DNA of 64,000 bases from contig NZ_FWFK01000006.1 in NCBI RefSeq assembly GCF_900172265.1, forward strand, positions 1-64,000. The letters run 5' to 3'. Below the pieces are notes generated by a model. That model was not told the DNA's origin, did not search any database, and saw only the letters and a list, made by a program, of their open reading frames with translations. Positions 43,946 through 51,935 of the stretch are shown in pieces. The position numbers were made by a program, and so were the translations under genes. Position 1 is the first letter of the stretch; the number at the start of each line of letters is the position of its first letter. Origin of the DNA: Roseivivax jejudonensis. GTDB taxonomy: Bacteria > Pseudomonadota > Alphaproteobacteria > Rhodobacterales > Rhodobacteraceae.

Positions 43946-44918
43946 GAACGTGTTCGGCGACGCGCTGCGCGGCGCGATGAAGGAAAGCGACCGGGGCGCG
44001 GCCCCCTCCCCTGCCCCGCGGGCGGCGGAGACGCCCCCGGCCCCCGCTCCGGCGGCCGAGGCGGGCGCGGGCAAGCGCACCGCGCCCAACGTGCGGTATT
44101 TCAGCCAGTCCTTCGAGGAGCAGATGAAGCGCTCGCTCCAGGACATCGACCCGGCGCGGATCGACATGTCGCGGTTCTCGGACCGGATCGACCCGGGCGA
44201 GGACCTGAGCGAGCTGAAGGAATCGATCCGGCGCAACGGCCAGCAGGTGCCTGTCCTGGTGCGGCGCAAGGCCGACGACCGGTTCGAGGTGATCTACGGC
44301 CGGCGCCGGATCCTCGCCTGCCGGGCGCTGGAGCGTCCGGTGCGCGGCATGGTGGTCGAGCTCGACGACGAGGACGCGCTGATCGCGCAGGGCCTCGAGA
44401 ACGCGGCGCGGCTCGAGACCTCGTATATCGAGCGGGCGCTGTTCGTGAAGCAGATCCTCGATGCCGGGTTCACCGCGGTGCTGGTGGAAAAGGCGATCGG
44501 CGTGGAGGAGACGCAGGTCTACCGCATGCGCGGGATCGCCCGCGACATCCCCGCCGAGGTCATCGCGGCGGTGGGCGCGGCGCACGGCGTCGGCCGGCGG
44601 CCGTGGGAGGAACTGCGCAAGATCCTGACCGCCGAGGGTGCGCCCAAGGCCACCAAGGTGGTCAAGACGGTGCGGACCGACCTGAGCTCGGGCGACCGGC
44701 TGAAGGCGCTGATCGCGGACCTGAAATCGGCCGGAAAACCGGCGCGGACCCAGCCCCGCGGCGAACGCGAGATCGCCGGCGGCAAGCTGCGGGCGCGGCG
44801 CGCGGGCAAGGCGCTGACGGTGCGGCCGGGCGACGGGGTGCCGGAGGCGTTCCTCGATCACCTGGAGACCGCCCTGCCCGACCTCCTGCAGGAGTGGGAG
44901 CAGAAGAATGGCGCGTAA
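43935..44918 (+). CDS. repB: RepB: plasmid partition protein (ParB family)
   Basis: 327 residues, overlapping repA by 11 bases. A nuclease-like ParB domain is recognisable at QQVPVLVRRKADDRFEVIYGRRRILACRAL, with a helix-turn-helix region downstream (FTAVLVEKAIGVEETQVYRMRGIARDIP). RepB binds parS palindromes and loads RepA. The nearby CTGCCCGCGGGCAG repeats are candidate targets. Confidence 0.96.
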   Translation: MARKNVFGDALRGAMKESDRGAAPSPAPRAAETPPAPAPAAEAGAGKRTAPNVRYFSQSFEEQMKRSLQDIDPARIDMSRFSDRIDPGEDLSELKESIRRNGQQVPVLVRRKADDRFEVIYGRRRILACRALERPVRGMVVELDDEDALIAQGLENAARLETSYIERALFVKQILDAGFTAVLVEKAIGVEETQVYRMRGIARDIPAEVIAAVGAAHGVGRRPWEELRKILTAEGAPKATKVVKTVRTDLSSGDRLKALIADLKSAGKPARTQPRGEREIAGGKLRARRAGKALTVRPGDGVPEAFLDHLETALPDLLQEWEQKNGA

Positions 44919-44958
44919 GCCATTGATTTATAACGATTTTCGCCCCGGACCGGCGAAA

Positions 44959-44978
44959 ACCCTGCCCGCGGGCAGGGT
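44959..44978. repeat. parS-like palindrome 1 (between repB and repC)
   Basis: A perfect 20-bp palindrome with core CTGCCCGCGGGCAG lies 40 bp after the repB stop. Four more copies of the core occur at 46366, 46398, 47221 and 47253. I found no other copy in the window by eye. A GC hairpin terminator is an alternative for this single copy, but recurrence favours a partition site. Confidence 0.72.
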
Positions 44979-45059
44979 CCGACGGGCCGGACGGAGGAAG
45001 CGCCCGTAACATCGGGCTCGAGCAGTCGATCAACCAGAACGAGGGAGCAGACAGCAGGC

Positions 45060-45096
45060 AAAAAGAAACCCCCCGAAACCGAAGTTCCGAAGGGTT
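45060..45096 (-). terminator. ctRNA terminator
   Basis: On the minus strand a 12-bp stem (45085-45096 pairing with 45067-45078, some G-U pairs) plus a CTTCGG loop closes as a UUCG-type tetraloop, then TTCTTTTT follows (45066-45060 side). A textbook intrinsic terminator. Confidence 0.88.
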
Positions 45097-45111
45097 CCAT
45101 CTCGTTTAGCC
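45060..45111 (-). ncRNA. Antisense ctRNA (incompatibility RNA) of the repABC module
   Basis: repABC plasmids encode a 50-60 nt countertranscript in the repB-repC gap that blocks repC expression. Here the minus strand has a promoter (next entry) and a strong intrinsic terminator 50 bases on, giving an RNA of about 52 nt; the exact start is estimated from the -10 position. The same sequence in the repC leader forms the target structure. Confidence 0.75.
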
Positions 45112-45117
45112 ACGTTC

Positions 45118-45146
45118 TGGATACCCGACATACGAGTCGCGTGCAA
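45118..45146 (-). promoter_or_regulatory. ctRNA promoter
   Basis: On the minus strand TTGCAC (complement of 45141-45146) and TATCCA (complement of 45118-45123) are separated by exactly 17 bp, a good sigma-70-type promoter. Transcription would begin near 45111, just upstream of the terminator hairpin. Confidence 0.72.
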
Positions 45147-45189
45147 CATCGTTTTCGGTGAACGGTCCCCTTTTGCCGTCTGAAATGGC

Positions 45190-46347
45190 ATGAACCACAC
45201 CATCTCCGCGGCGCCGCGCGCCGGGGCACGGGAAAGCTGTGTCCGAACCAGCCCCGCAGGCTTTCGCCCAGTCCTGCGCCGGACCCTGTTGTGCGCGATC
45301 CGGGCGACGCGCACCGATTTCGGCCTGTCCACGGGCGACGTGTTGGTGCTCGACACGCTGTTGAGCTTCCTGCCCTGCCGCGAACGCGGGACGGAGCGGC
45401 CGATCACGCCCGACACGATGCTGACGATCTACGCCGCGAACGCGACGATCTGCGCGCGGGCCAACGGCATGGACGAGCGCGTCCTGCGCCGGCACATCGC
45501 GCGGCTGGTGGCGGCGGGGCTTCTCGCGCGGCGCGACAGCGCGACGCGCAAGCGGTTTCCGCTGCGCTCGGGCGGCCAGGTGCGGGCGGCCTACGGGCTC
45601 GACCTGACGCCGCTGCTGGAGCGGCACGCCGAGATCGCCGCGCTGGCCGAGACGCGGGCCGCGGAGGCCGAGGAAGCGCGCGCGGTCCGCGCCGAGGCGC
45701 TGGCGGTGCGAGCGGTCCTCCTGCGCGGGGCGGCGCGGCTGACCGCGGAGGCGCGCGATTTCGTCGAGACGGCGAAGACGGTCCTGCGGCGCACGACGCT
45801 GAGCCTCGGGGACATGCGCGCGATCCTCGCGCGGCTGATGCGGCTGGCCCGCGGGCAGGCGGTGATGGCCGAGGCGCCGGCCCCGTCTCCGACGGCGGCC
45901 CCCTGCCCCGCTGCGGATGTCGCCGACCCGCAACCGGAGGCGCGGACCGGCGCCGAGGACGGTTCGGAGACGGACGCGGAGTCCGCCGCGAACGGGGAAA
46001 TTGTCCGGCCCGTAGAGTCCCCAAAAACAGAAACAGATATGGCGCACCTGCCCGACCGGGCGGCGCTGGCGGCGACCTGGGCCACCTGCCCGGCCCTCTC
46101 GGAATACGTGCCGCATCCGCCCGACCGGCCCGCGGAGCTGATGCAGTCGGTCTACATGATGGGATCATTTGTCGGTGTGAAGGAACGCCCGTTGGCCGAG
46201 GCCATCGCGACGCTCGGATGGCTGCGCGTGGTGACGGCGCTGGATTACCTCATCGCCAACGCGACGCGGATCGCGCGACCTGACCGGTATCTCGGGCGGA
46301 TGGTGACGGAGTTCCGGGCCGGGAAGCCGGTGGCGGGGATCCGGTGA
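45190..46347 (+). CDS. repC: RepC: plasmid replication initiator
   Basis: 385 residues. The N-terminal domain (VLVLDTLLSFLP, TICARANGMDERVLRRHIARLVAAGLLARRDSATRKRFPLR) is the RepC winged-helix initiator region; the C-terminal third ends with TALDYLIANATRIARPDRYLGRM. RepC is the sole initiator and its origin normally lies within its own gene. Expression is set by the ctRNA pairing in the leader at 45067-45096. The ATG is preceded by a weak ribosome site, usual for RepC control. Confidence 0.95.
   Translation: MNHTISAAPRAGARESCVRTSPAGFRPVLRRTLLCAIRATRTDFGLSTGDVLVLDTLLSFLPCRERGTERPITPDTMLTIYAANATICARANGMDERVLRRHIARLVAAGLLARRDSATRKRFPLRSGGQVRAAYGLDLTPLLERHAEIAALAETRAAEAEEARAVRAEALAVRAVLLRGAARLTAEARDFVETAKTVLRRTTLSLGDMRAILARLMRLARGQAVMAEAPAPSPTAAPCPAADVADPQPEARTGAEDGSETDAESAANGEIVRPVESPKTETDMAHLPDRAALAATWATCPALSEYVPHPPDRPAELMQSVYMMGSFVGVKERPLAEAIATLGWLRVVTALDYLIANATRIARPDRYLGRMVTEFRAGKPVAGIR
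45996..46045. other. AT-rich patch in repC (possible oriV)
   Basis: A locally AT-rich stretch (AAAAACAGAAACAGATAT at 46023-46040 and GGGGAAATTGTCC just upstream) interrupts the GC-rich repC gene and encodes a linker of the protein. In repABC replicons oriV is usually an AT-rich region in the middle of repC. Position fits; no iterons seen. Confidence 0.4.
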
Positions 46348-46363
46348 CGGGGCCCGGACCCGA

Positions 46364-46412
46364 GGCTGCCCGCGGGCAGCCGGCGGACCGATGCGGCCTG
46401 CCCGCGGGCAGG
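46364..46412. repeat. parS-like palindromes 2 and 3 (tandem pair after repC)
   Basis: Copy 2 is an 18-bp perfect palindrome (46364-46381) and copy 3 a 16-bp one (46397-46412). Both share the CTGCCCGCGGGCAG core. Their centres are exactly 32 bp apart, about three helical turns, so two RepB dimers could bind the same DNA face. Confidence 0.78.
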
Positions 46413-46507
46413 TGCGGGGTCGGAGTGTCGCGCGGGCTTGCCTTTTCGCGCGGACCGGCTCTCTTGCGATTAAGATGCGGTGGCGGGACAGAGAGGACGG
46501 CGCGGGG

Positions 46508-47218
46508 ATGAGCATGACCGATGCGAGCGGCGGCGAGAGCACGACGAGCCCGGATGCGCGGCTGTCGGAGCGGCCGGACTGGATCTACCTTCTGCGCGAG
46601 TTCGAGGCGCTGTTCCGCCATGGCTCGGCCGGGGGCAGCAAGGCGATCCGCACCCACCGCAAGGCGGTGCGCGACAGGCTGTCCGCGGTCATCGCGGCCG
46701 ATGGCGGATTCGTCGAGCAGACGCCGATCACCAAGCCGGTGACGGCGCATTTCAACCGCGCGCTGGACGTCGGCGAGCGCGGCGCGATGCAGGGCATGGC
46801 GCGGGCGCTGCGCCAGGTGCGCGACCGGCTGACATGGGAATACGGCTACGAGAAGGTCCCGCCGGCGCTGGCCCGGAAATACGCCTATTGCGAGATCCTC
46901 GGGCCGCGCGGTCCGATCCTCGCCGATCGCCTGATCCTGGGATTCGTGCTGTTCGCGCCGAACACGACCTATCCCCAGCACAGCCACAAGAGCATCGAGG
47001 AGAGCTACATCTCGATCTCGGGCGCGTGGTCGGAGAACAACGCGGCGGTCTACGCGCCGGGGTCGCTGATCCTGAACCGGCCGGGCGACGAGCACCGCAT
47101 CACCACCGGGGAGCTCGAGCCGTGCCTTCTGGCCTATGCCTGGGTCGGCACGCCCGAGGCGCTGACCGCGCCGGGGATGAAGCTGACGGCGCCGAAGCGC
47201 AAGCGCGCCGGGGCGTGA
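46508..47218 (+). CDS. dddL: DMSP lyase, DddL-type cupin
   Basis: 236 residues. DWIYLLREFEALFRH near the N-terminus and the C-terminal cupin with His158, His160, Glu165, Tyr167 and His196 (HxH-x4-ExY then ...H) match the DddL group of dimethylsulfoniopropionate lyases. It would cleave DMSP to dimethylsulfide and acrylate. A GAGAGGA site precedes the chosen ATG; 46514 is an alternative start. It sits alone between two parS-like pairs, on the replicon maintenance locus. No acrylate-utilisation gene is adjacent. Confidence 0.8.
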   Translation: MSMTDASGGESTTSPDARLSERPDWIYLLREFEALFRHGSAGGSKAIRTHRKAVRDRLSAVIAADGGFVEQTPITKPVTAHFNRALDVGERGAMQGMARALRQVRDRLTWEYGYEKVPPALARKYAYCEILGPRGPILADRLILGFVLFAPNTTYPQHSHKSIEESYISISGAWSENNAAVYAPGSLILNRPGDEHRITTGELEPCLLAYAWVGTPEALTAPGMKLTAPKRKRAGA

Positions 47219-47219
47219 T

Positions 47220-47267
47220 CCTGCCCGCGGGCAGGGCAGGGGACGGCGCGACCTGCCCGCGGGCAGG
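47220..47267. repeat. parS-like palindromes 4 and 5 (tandem pair after dddL)
   Basis: Two 16-bp perfect palindromes (47220-47235 and 47252-47267) with the CTGCCCGCGGGCAG core start two bases after the dddL stop. Centres are again exactly 32 bp apart, the same geometry as the pair at 46364-46412. Confidence 0.78.
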
Positions 47268-47305
47268 GTGGGGGCGTCAAGCGATCCGGCCGAGGGGTGG
47301 CTCGC

Positions 47306-47351
47306 GGGGGCGCTGCCCCCGCACCCCCGGAGTATTTGCGCCAAGAAGAAG
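47306..47351 (+). repeat. Intergenic repeat GGAGTATTT-N3-CCAAGAAGAAG, copy 1
   Basis: A 6-bp hairpin (GGGGGC-GCT-GCCCCC, 47306-47320) is followed by ACCCCCGGAGTATTT and CCAAGAAGAAG (47329-47351). Two more copies occur at 56695 (inverted) and 58577. It lies downstream of dddL in the 253-bp gap before the convergent CoA ligase; the rest of the gap is parS pair 2 and GC-rich filler. Confidence 0.8.
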
Positions 47352-47471
47352 AGGGGGCGTCGGGATCCGGGTCCGGGCGGGGTCGGGCGGCCGTGGAGGG
47401 CGCCGCCCTCGCGCACCGTCGGAGCGTCTGCGACTTGAAGACGGTGCGCGGGGCAGGGCAGGGGGGAGGGG

Positions 47472-49109
47472 TCAGTCCTTGAGGCGGAAGCGCTGGATCT
47501 TGCCGGTCTCGGTCTTGGGCAGGGCGTCGAGAAAGCGGATCGAGCGAGGATACTTGTAGGGCGCGATCGCGGCCTTCACGTGCTCCTGCAGGGCCGTCAC
47601 CAGCGCATCGTCGCCGGAATGGCCCTCGGCCAGGACGACATGGGCGGCGACGATGGCGCCGCGATCCTCGTCCGGCTGGCCCACGACGGCGCATTCGGCC
47701 ACGGCGGGATGCGACAGGAGCGCGGCTTCGACCTCGGGGCCGGCGATGTTGTAGCCCGAGGACACGATCATGTCGTCGTTGCGCGCGGCGAAATGCAGGT
47801 AGCCGTCCGCGTCCATGACGAAGGCGTCGCCCGTTATATTCCAGCCGTTGAATACGTAATCGGTCTGCCGGTCGTCCGCGAGGTAGCGGCAACCGGTCGG
47901 CCCGCGCACGGCGAGGCGGCCGACCTCGCCCCGGGGGCGTTCGGTGCCGTCCTCGCCGATCACCCGCGCCTCGTAGCCGGTGACGGGGCGGCCGGTGCAG
48001 GCGGGGCGGTGGTCGTCGAATCGGTTGGTGATGAAGATGTGCAGCATCTCGGTGGCGCCGATGCCGTCGAGCATGGGCTTGCCGGTCTTTTGCATCCATT
48101 CCTCGTAGACCGGGGCGGGCAGGGTTTCCCCGGCCGACACCGCGGCGCGGAGCGACGAGAGGTCGGCGCCCTCGTCCATCGCGCGCAGCATCACCCGGTA
48201 GGCGGTGGGTGCGGTGAAGGAGATCGTGGCGCGGAACTGCTCGATGATCTCGATCATGTTCGGGGGCGAGGCGTTCTCGAGCAGGGTCGCGGCCGCGCCG
48301 AAGCGCAGCGGAAACACCGCGAGGCCGCCGAGGCCGAAGGTGAAGGCGAGGGGCGGGGAGCCGACGAACACGTCGTCCGGCGTGACGTTCAGCACCTCCC
48401 GCGCGTAGCCGTCGGCGATGACGAGGATGTCGCGGTGAAAGTGCATCGTCGCCTTGGGCGCGCCCGTGGTGCCCGAGGTGAAGCCCAGGAGCGCCACGTC
48501 GTCGCGGCCGGTGGGCACGGCGTCGAAGGTCACCGGCTTTTCCAGCGCGAGGCGGTCGAGCTCGGCGTCGTGGTTCGAGGTGCCGTCGAAGCCGACCACC
48601 GTCTCGAGGAACGCGCTCGACTTCGCGCAGGTGGTCATCTCGTCCATCAGGCGGGTGTCGCAGAGCGCGAAGGCGATTTCCGCTTTGTCGACGATCTTGG
48701 CCAGTTCGCCGGCGCGCAGCAGCGGCATGGTGTTGACGACGACGGCGCCGGCCTTGGTCGCGGCGAGCCACGCGGCGACCATCGCGGGGTTGTTGGCCGA
48801 GCGGATGAGCACGCGGTTGCCGGGCTTCACGCCGAGGTCGGTGACCATCGCGTGGGCCAGCCGGTTGGTCCAGTCGGCGAGCTCCTTGTAGGTGCGGCGG
48901 CGGCCGTTGCCGATCAGCGCGACGCGGTCGCCGTGGCCCCGCTCGACCATCGCGTCGGTCAGTTCGACGCCGATGTTGAGCCGCTCGGGGTAGTCGAACC
49001 CGTCCAGCAGGAAATCCGGCCACTGCTCCGGCGGCGGAAGGTTGTCGCGGGTGAAGGTGTCGACATGGGCGGAGGGGCCCAGAACGTCGTGCACGGATCT
49101 GTCCGTCAT
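47472..49109 (-). CDS. 2-aminobenzoate-CoA ligase-like acyl-CoA synthetase (AMP-binding)
   Basis: 545 residues from ATG at 49109 behind AGGGAGCTCACCC. The AMP-binding motif is GFTSGTTGAPKATMHF, then YDxWxxTGD is replaced by NGWNITGDAFVM, and PKTETGKIQRF carries the catalytic lysine. The N-terminal SAHVDTFTRDNLPPPEQWP is characteristic of the aminobenzoate/benzoate CoA-ligase group. It would activate anthranilate as its CoA ester. Operon neighbours upstream are an acyl-CoA dehydrogenase and enoyl-CoA hydratase; a conserved hydroxylase/reductase lies at 62610. Confidence 0.82.
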   Translation of the reverse strand: MTDRSVHDVLGPSAHVDTFTRDNLPPPEQWPDFLLDGFDYPERLNIGVELTDAMVERGHGDRVALIGNGRRRTYKELADWTNRLAHAMVTDLGVKPGNRVLIRSANNPAMVAAWLAATKAGAVVVNTMPLLRAGELAKIVDKAEIAFALCDTRLMDEMTTCAKSSAFLETVVGFDGTSNHDAELDRLALEKPVTFDAVPTGRDDVALLGFTSGTTGAPKATMHFHRDILVIADGYAREVLNVTPDDVFVGSPPLAFTFGLGGLAVFPLRFGAAATLLENASPPNMIEIIEQFRATISFTAPTAYRVMLRAMDEGADLSSLRAAVSAGETLPAPVYEEWMQKTGKPMLDGIGATEMLHIFITNRFDDHRPACTGRPVTGYEARVIGEDGTERPRGEVGRLAVRGPTGCRYLADDRQTDYVFNGWNITGDAFVMDADGYLHFAARNDDMIVSSGYNIAGPEVEAALLSHPAVAECAVVGQPDEDRGAIVAAHVVLAEGHSGDDALVTALQEHVKAAIAPYKYPRSIRFLDALPKTETGKIQRFRLKD

Positions 49110-49191
49110 GGGTGAGCTCCCTGTTGCCGGCGCGGGGGCCGGATATGGATCCCGGGCGGGTTCGGCCCGCCTCGGGTCGTCTCGGGCCGCG

Positions 49192-50355
49192 TCAGCCGGC
49201 CGCGGCGGCGGCGTCGAGCGTCTGGCGCGCGATGATGACCTTCTGCACGTCGGAGGCGCCTTCGTAGATGCGCAGCGCGCGGATCTCGCGGTAGAGGCGC
49301 TCCACCACCGCGCCCGAGCGCACGCCGTCGCCGCCGTGCAGCTGCACCGCCGCGTCGATGACCTTCTGCGCCTCGTCGGTGGCGTGGAGCTTGGCCATCG
49401 CGGCCTCGCGGCTGACGCGGGGGGCGCCCGAATCCTTGGCCCAGGCGGCGCGGTAGACCAGGAGCGCGCTGGCATCGACGCGCAGCGCCATGTCGGCGAT
49501 GTGACCCTGCACCAGCTGCAACTCGCTCAGCGGCTTGCCCTGGACCTCGCGCGCGGTGACGCGGGCGAGCGTTTCGTCGAGGGCGCGGCGGGCGAATCCG
49601 AGGCCGGCGGCGGCGACGGTGGTGCGGAACACGTCGAGCACCGACATGGCGATCTTGAAGCCCTGACCGGGCTGGCCGAGCAGGGCCGATTTCGGCAGCC
49701 GCGCGCCGTCGAAGCGCAACGTGGCGAGCGGGTGGGGGGCGATGGTGTCGAGCCGCTCGGCGATCGACAGCCCGGGCGTGTCGGCGGGTACCACGAAGGC
49801 GGAGAGCCCCCTGGCGCCGGCGCCTTCGCCGGTGCGGGCGAAGAGCGTGTAGACATCGGCGATGCCGCCGTTCGAGATCCACGTCTTTTCGCCGTCGAGC
49901 ACCCAGGCGTCGCCGTCGTCGGTCGCCGTCATGGTGGAATTGGCGACGTCCGAGCCCGAGCGCGGCTCGGTCAGCGCGAAGGCCGAGATCGCCTTGCCCG
50001 CGCGGGTCAGCGGCAGCCACTCGGCCTGCTGGTCGGGCGTGCCGAAGAGCGACAGCGCGCCGGTGCCGAGGCCCTGCATGGCGAAGGCGAAGTCCATCAG
50101 CCCGTCGTGGCGGGCGAGCGTTTCGCGGCTGAGGCAGAGCGCGCGCACGTCGAGCGGGCGGGGATCGGCCGGGTCGGCCGCCGTCGCCTCGAGCCAGCCG
50201 TCGGCGCCGAGCCGCGCGACGAGATCGCGGCAGGTGGCGTCGGTGTCGTCGTGGTCGATCGGGCCGATTCCGGCCGCCCAGGCGTCGAGCAGGCGGGCGC
50301 GGTCGCGGTGGCGATCCTCCAGAAACGGCCAGTCGAGATAGGAGCGGTCGGGCAT
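49192..50355 (-). CDS. Acyl-CoA dehydrogenase
   Basis: 387 residues. [15 protein letters not shown] (flavin site), [24 protein letters not shown] and the C-terminal [17 protein letters not shown] are family hallmarks; the catalytic base of the usual Glu-containing YEGTxxIQ segment is the glutamate in YEGASDV. One-base overlap with the enoyl-CoA hydratase (TGATG). An oxidation step of the CoA-bound ring-derived intermediate is inferred. Confidence 0.92.
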   Translation of the reverse strand: MPDRSYLDWPFLEDRHRDRARLLDAWAAGIGPIDHDDTDATCRDLVARLGADGWLEATAADPADPRPLDVRALCLSRETLARHDGLMDFAFAMQGLGTGALSLFGTPDQQAEWLPLTRAGKAISAFALTEPRSGSDVANSTMTATDDGDAWVLDGEKTWISNGGIADVYTLFARTGEGAGARGLSAFVVPADTPGLSIAERLDTIAPHPLATLRFDGARLPKSALLGQPGQGFKIAMSVLDVFRTTVAAAGLGFARRALDETLARVTAREVQGKPLSELQLVQGHIADMALRVDASALLVYRAAWAKDSGAPRVSREAAMAKLHATDEAQKVIDAAVQLHGGDGVRSGAVVERLYREIRALRIYEGASDVQKVIIARQTLDAAAAAG

Positions 50356-51155
50356 CAATCCCCCTCGAAGACGGGCTTTTCCCTGGCCACGAAGGCCTCG
50401 TAGGCGCGGGTGAAGTCGGCGGTCTGCATGCAGATCGCCTGGGCCTGCGCCTCGGCCTCGATGGCCTGCTCGAGCGACATGGACCATTCCTGGTTGAGCA
50501 TGGTCTTGGTCATCATGTGCCCGAAATTGGGGCCCGCGGCGATGCGCGCGGCCATGTCCTGCGCCGTCTCCTCGAGCGCGTCGCGGTCGACGACGCGGTT
50601 CCAGAATCCCCAGGCGGCGCCTTCCTCGGCGTTCATCGCGCGGCCGGTATAGAGAAGCTCGGCGGCGCGGCCCTGGCCGATTATGCGGGGCAGCATGGCG
50701 CAGGCGCCCATGTCGCAGCCGGCGAGGCCGACGCGGGTGAACAGGAACGCGGTCTTGGCGTCGTGGCTGGCGACGCGCAGGTCGGAGGCCATCGCGACGA
50801 TGGCGCCGGCGCCGACGCAGACGCCGTCGACGGCGGCGACGACGGGCGTCTGGCAGCCGATCATCGCCTTCACCAGATCGCCGGTCATGCGGGTGAAGGC
50901 CAGAAGCTCCTTCATCGACATCCGGGTCAGCGGGCCGATGATGTCGTGCACGTCGCCGCCCGAGCAGAAATTGCCGCCGTTCGAGCCGAACACGACGGCC
51001 TTGACGTCGTCGCGGTAGGGCAGGGCGCGGAACCAGTCGCGCAGCTCGGCATAGCTGTCGAAGGTCAGCGGGTTCTTGCGGTCGGGCCGGTCGAGGCGGA
51101 GCGTCGCGACGCCGTCCGCGATGTCGCAGCGGAAATGCACCGGATCGTCGCTCAT
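50355..51155 (-). CDS. Enoyl-CoA hydratase/isomerase (crotonase family)
   Basis: 266 residues. The oxyanion-hole blocks [14 protein letters not shown] and [21 protein letters not shown] are clear, and [19 protein letters not shown]-like [16 protein letters not shown] follows. The ATG overlaps the MarR stop region by four bases. Hydration, isomerisation or hydrolytic ring opening are all possible in this family; its place in an aromatic-CoA operon suggests the last. Confidence 0.9.
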   Translation of the reverse strand: MSDDPVHFRCDIADGVATLRLDRPDRKNPLTFDSYAELRDWFRALPYRDDVKAVVFGSNGGNFCSGGDVHDIIGPLTRMSMKELLAFTRMTGDLVKAMIGCQTPVVAAVDGVCVGAGAIVAMASDLRVASHDAKTAFLFTRVGLAGCDMGACAMLPRIIGQGRAAELLYTGRAMNAEEGAAWGFWNRVVDRDALEETAQDMAARIAAGPNFGHMMTKTMLNQEWSMSLEQAIEAEAQAQAICMQTADFTRAYEAFVAREKPVFEGD

Positions 51156-51679
51156 GCCCCGGTCTCCCTCGGCTGGTCGTCGGTGTCGGCGTCGGCGCGG
51201 GTCACCGCGTCGAAGCGTTCGGACAGGGTGTCGGCCTCGTCCGGGCCGAAGCCGGACAGAAGCTCGGCGATCCAGGCCTCGTGCGCGGCGGCCTGGCGGG
51301 CGAACTCCTCCTGCCCGCGCTTGGTCAGGCGCACGAGCGAGGCGCGGCGGTCGCCGGGCACCTGCACGCGCACCACGTGCCCGTCCTCGGCGAGCCGGTC
51401 GACGATGCCGGTGACGTTGCCGTTGGAGACCCGCAGCACGCCCGACAGCGCGCTCATCTTCAGCCCGCCCTCGAACCGGGCGAGCGCGGCCATCACGTCG
51501 AACCGGGGCAGGGTGGTGTCGAATTCGCGGCGGAAGCGGTCGCGCAGTTCGGTCTCGACCCCGCGGGTGCACTTGAGCAATCTGAGCCAGAGCCGCAGGC
51601 GTTCCTTCGACCCCCCGTCGCCCGGCGCGGTGTCCGCGATTCGCGATCCGCGCCCGATTTCCGTCTCGCCGTAGGCCAC
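51152..51679 (-). CDS. MarR family transcriptional regulator of the aromatic-CoA operon
   Basis: 175 residues from the GTG at 51679; other starts are poorer. The winged helix covers about 65-125 ([33 protein letters not shown], then [12 protein letters not shown]). First gene of the minus-strand operon and divergent from the Liv-type ABC genes. The TTTCAAGC ... GCTTGAAA inverted repeat in the divergent gap is its probable operator. Confidence 0.88.
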   Translation of the reverse strand: MAYGETEIGRGSRIADTAPGDGGSKERLRLWLRLLKCTRGVETELRDRFRREFDTTLPRFDVMAALARFEGGLKMSALSGVLRVSNGNVTGIVDRLAEDGHVVRVQVPGDRRASLVRLTKRGQEEFARQAAAHEAWIAELLSGFGPDEADTLSERFDAVTRADADTDDQPRETGA

Positions 51680-51739
51680 CTGTCGCGCACTCCGTTCCGT
51701 GGTCGGTGTCGCGCAAAGGCTAGGCAGTCGCGGATTTTG

Positions 51740-51768
51740 TTTCAAGCAAAAAAGGTTTGAGCTTGAAA
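51740..51768. promoter_or_regulatory. Inverted repeat in the MarR/Liv divergent promoter
   Basis: TTTCAAGC (51740-51747) and GCTTGAAA (51761-51768) are perfect complements with centres 21 bp apart, two helical turns. The AT-rich centre could hold a promoter. The same TTCAAGC/GCTTGAA unit occurs upstream of kynA and of the peptide ABC importer. Confidence 0.7.
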
Positions 51769-51935
51769 TATTCGCCGGACCGGGCCACGATCGGGAAAAC
51801 AGACGGTCGTCCGACGCGCACCAGACCCGGAAAGGGCTTGCGCCGGCGAGGCGATCCCGCCCTCTAATGAGGGACGAGACCGCGGCACGCGCCCGACAGA
51901 GAGCGTGGCCGCCCAGATCCAACAGGGAGACGACA

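Noticed and set aside
46508-47218. Reading the dddL product as a generic cupin sugar isomerase or oxalate-type cupin
   Set aside because: The N-terminal helical part beginning DWIYLLREFEALFR and the HxH-x4-ExY metal pattern fit DMSP lyase DddL better, though enzyme assay would be needed.
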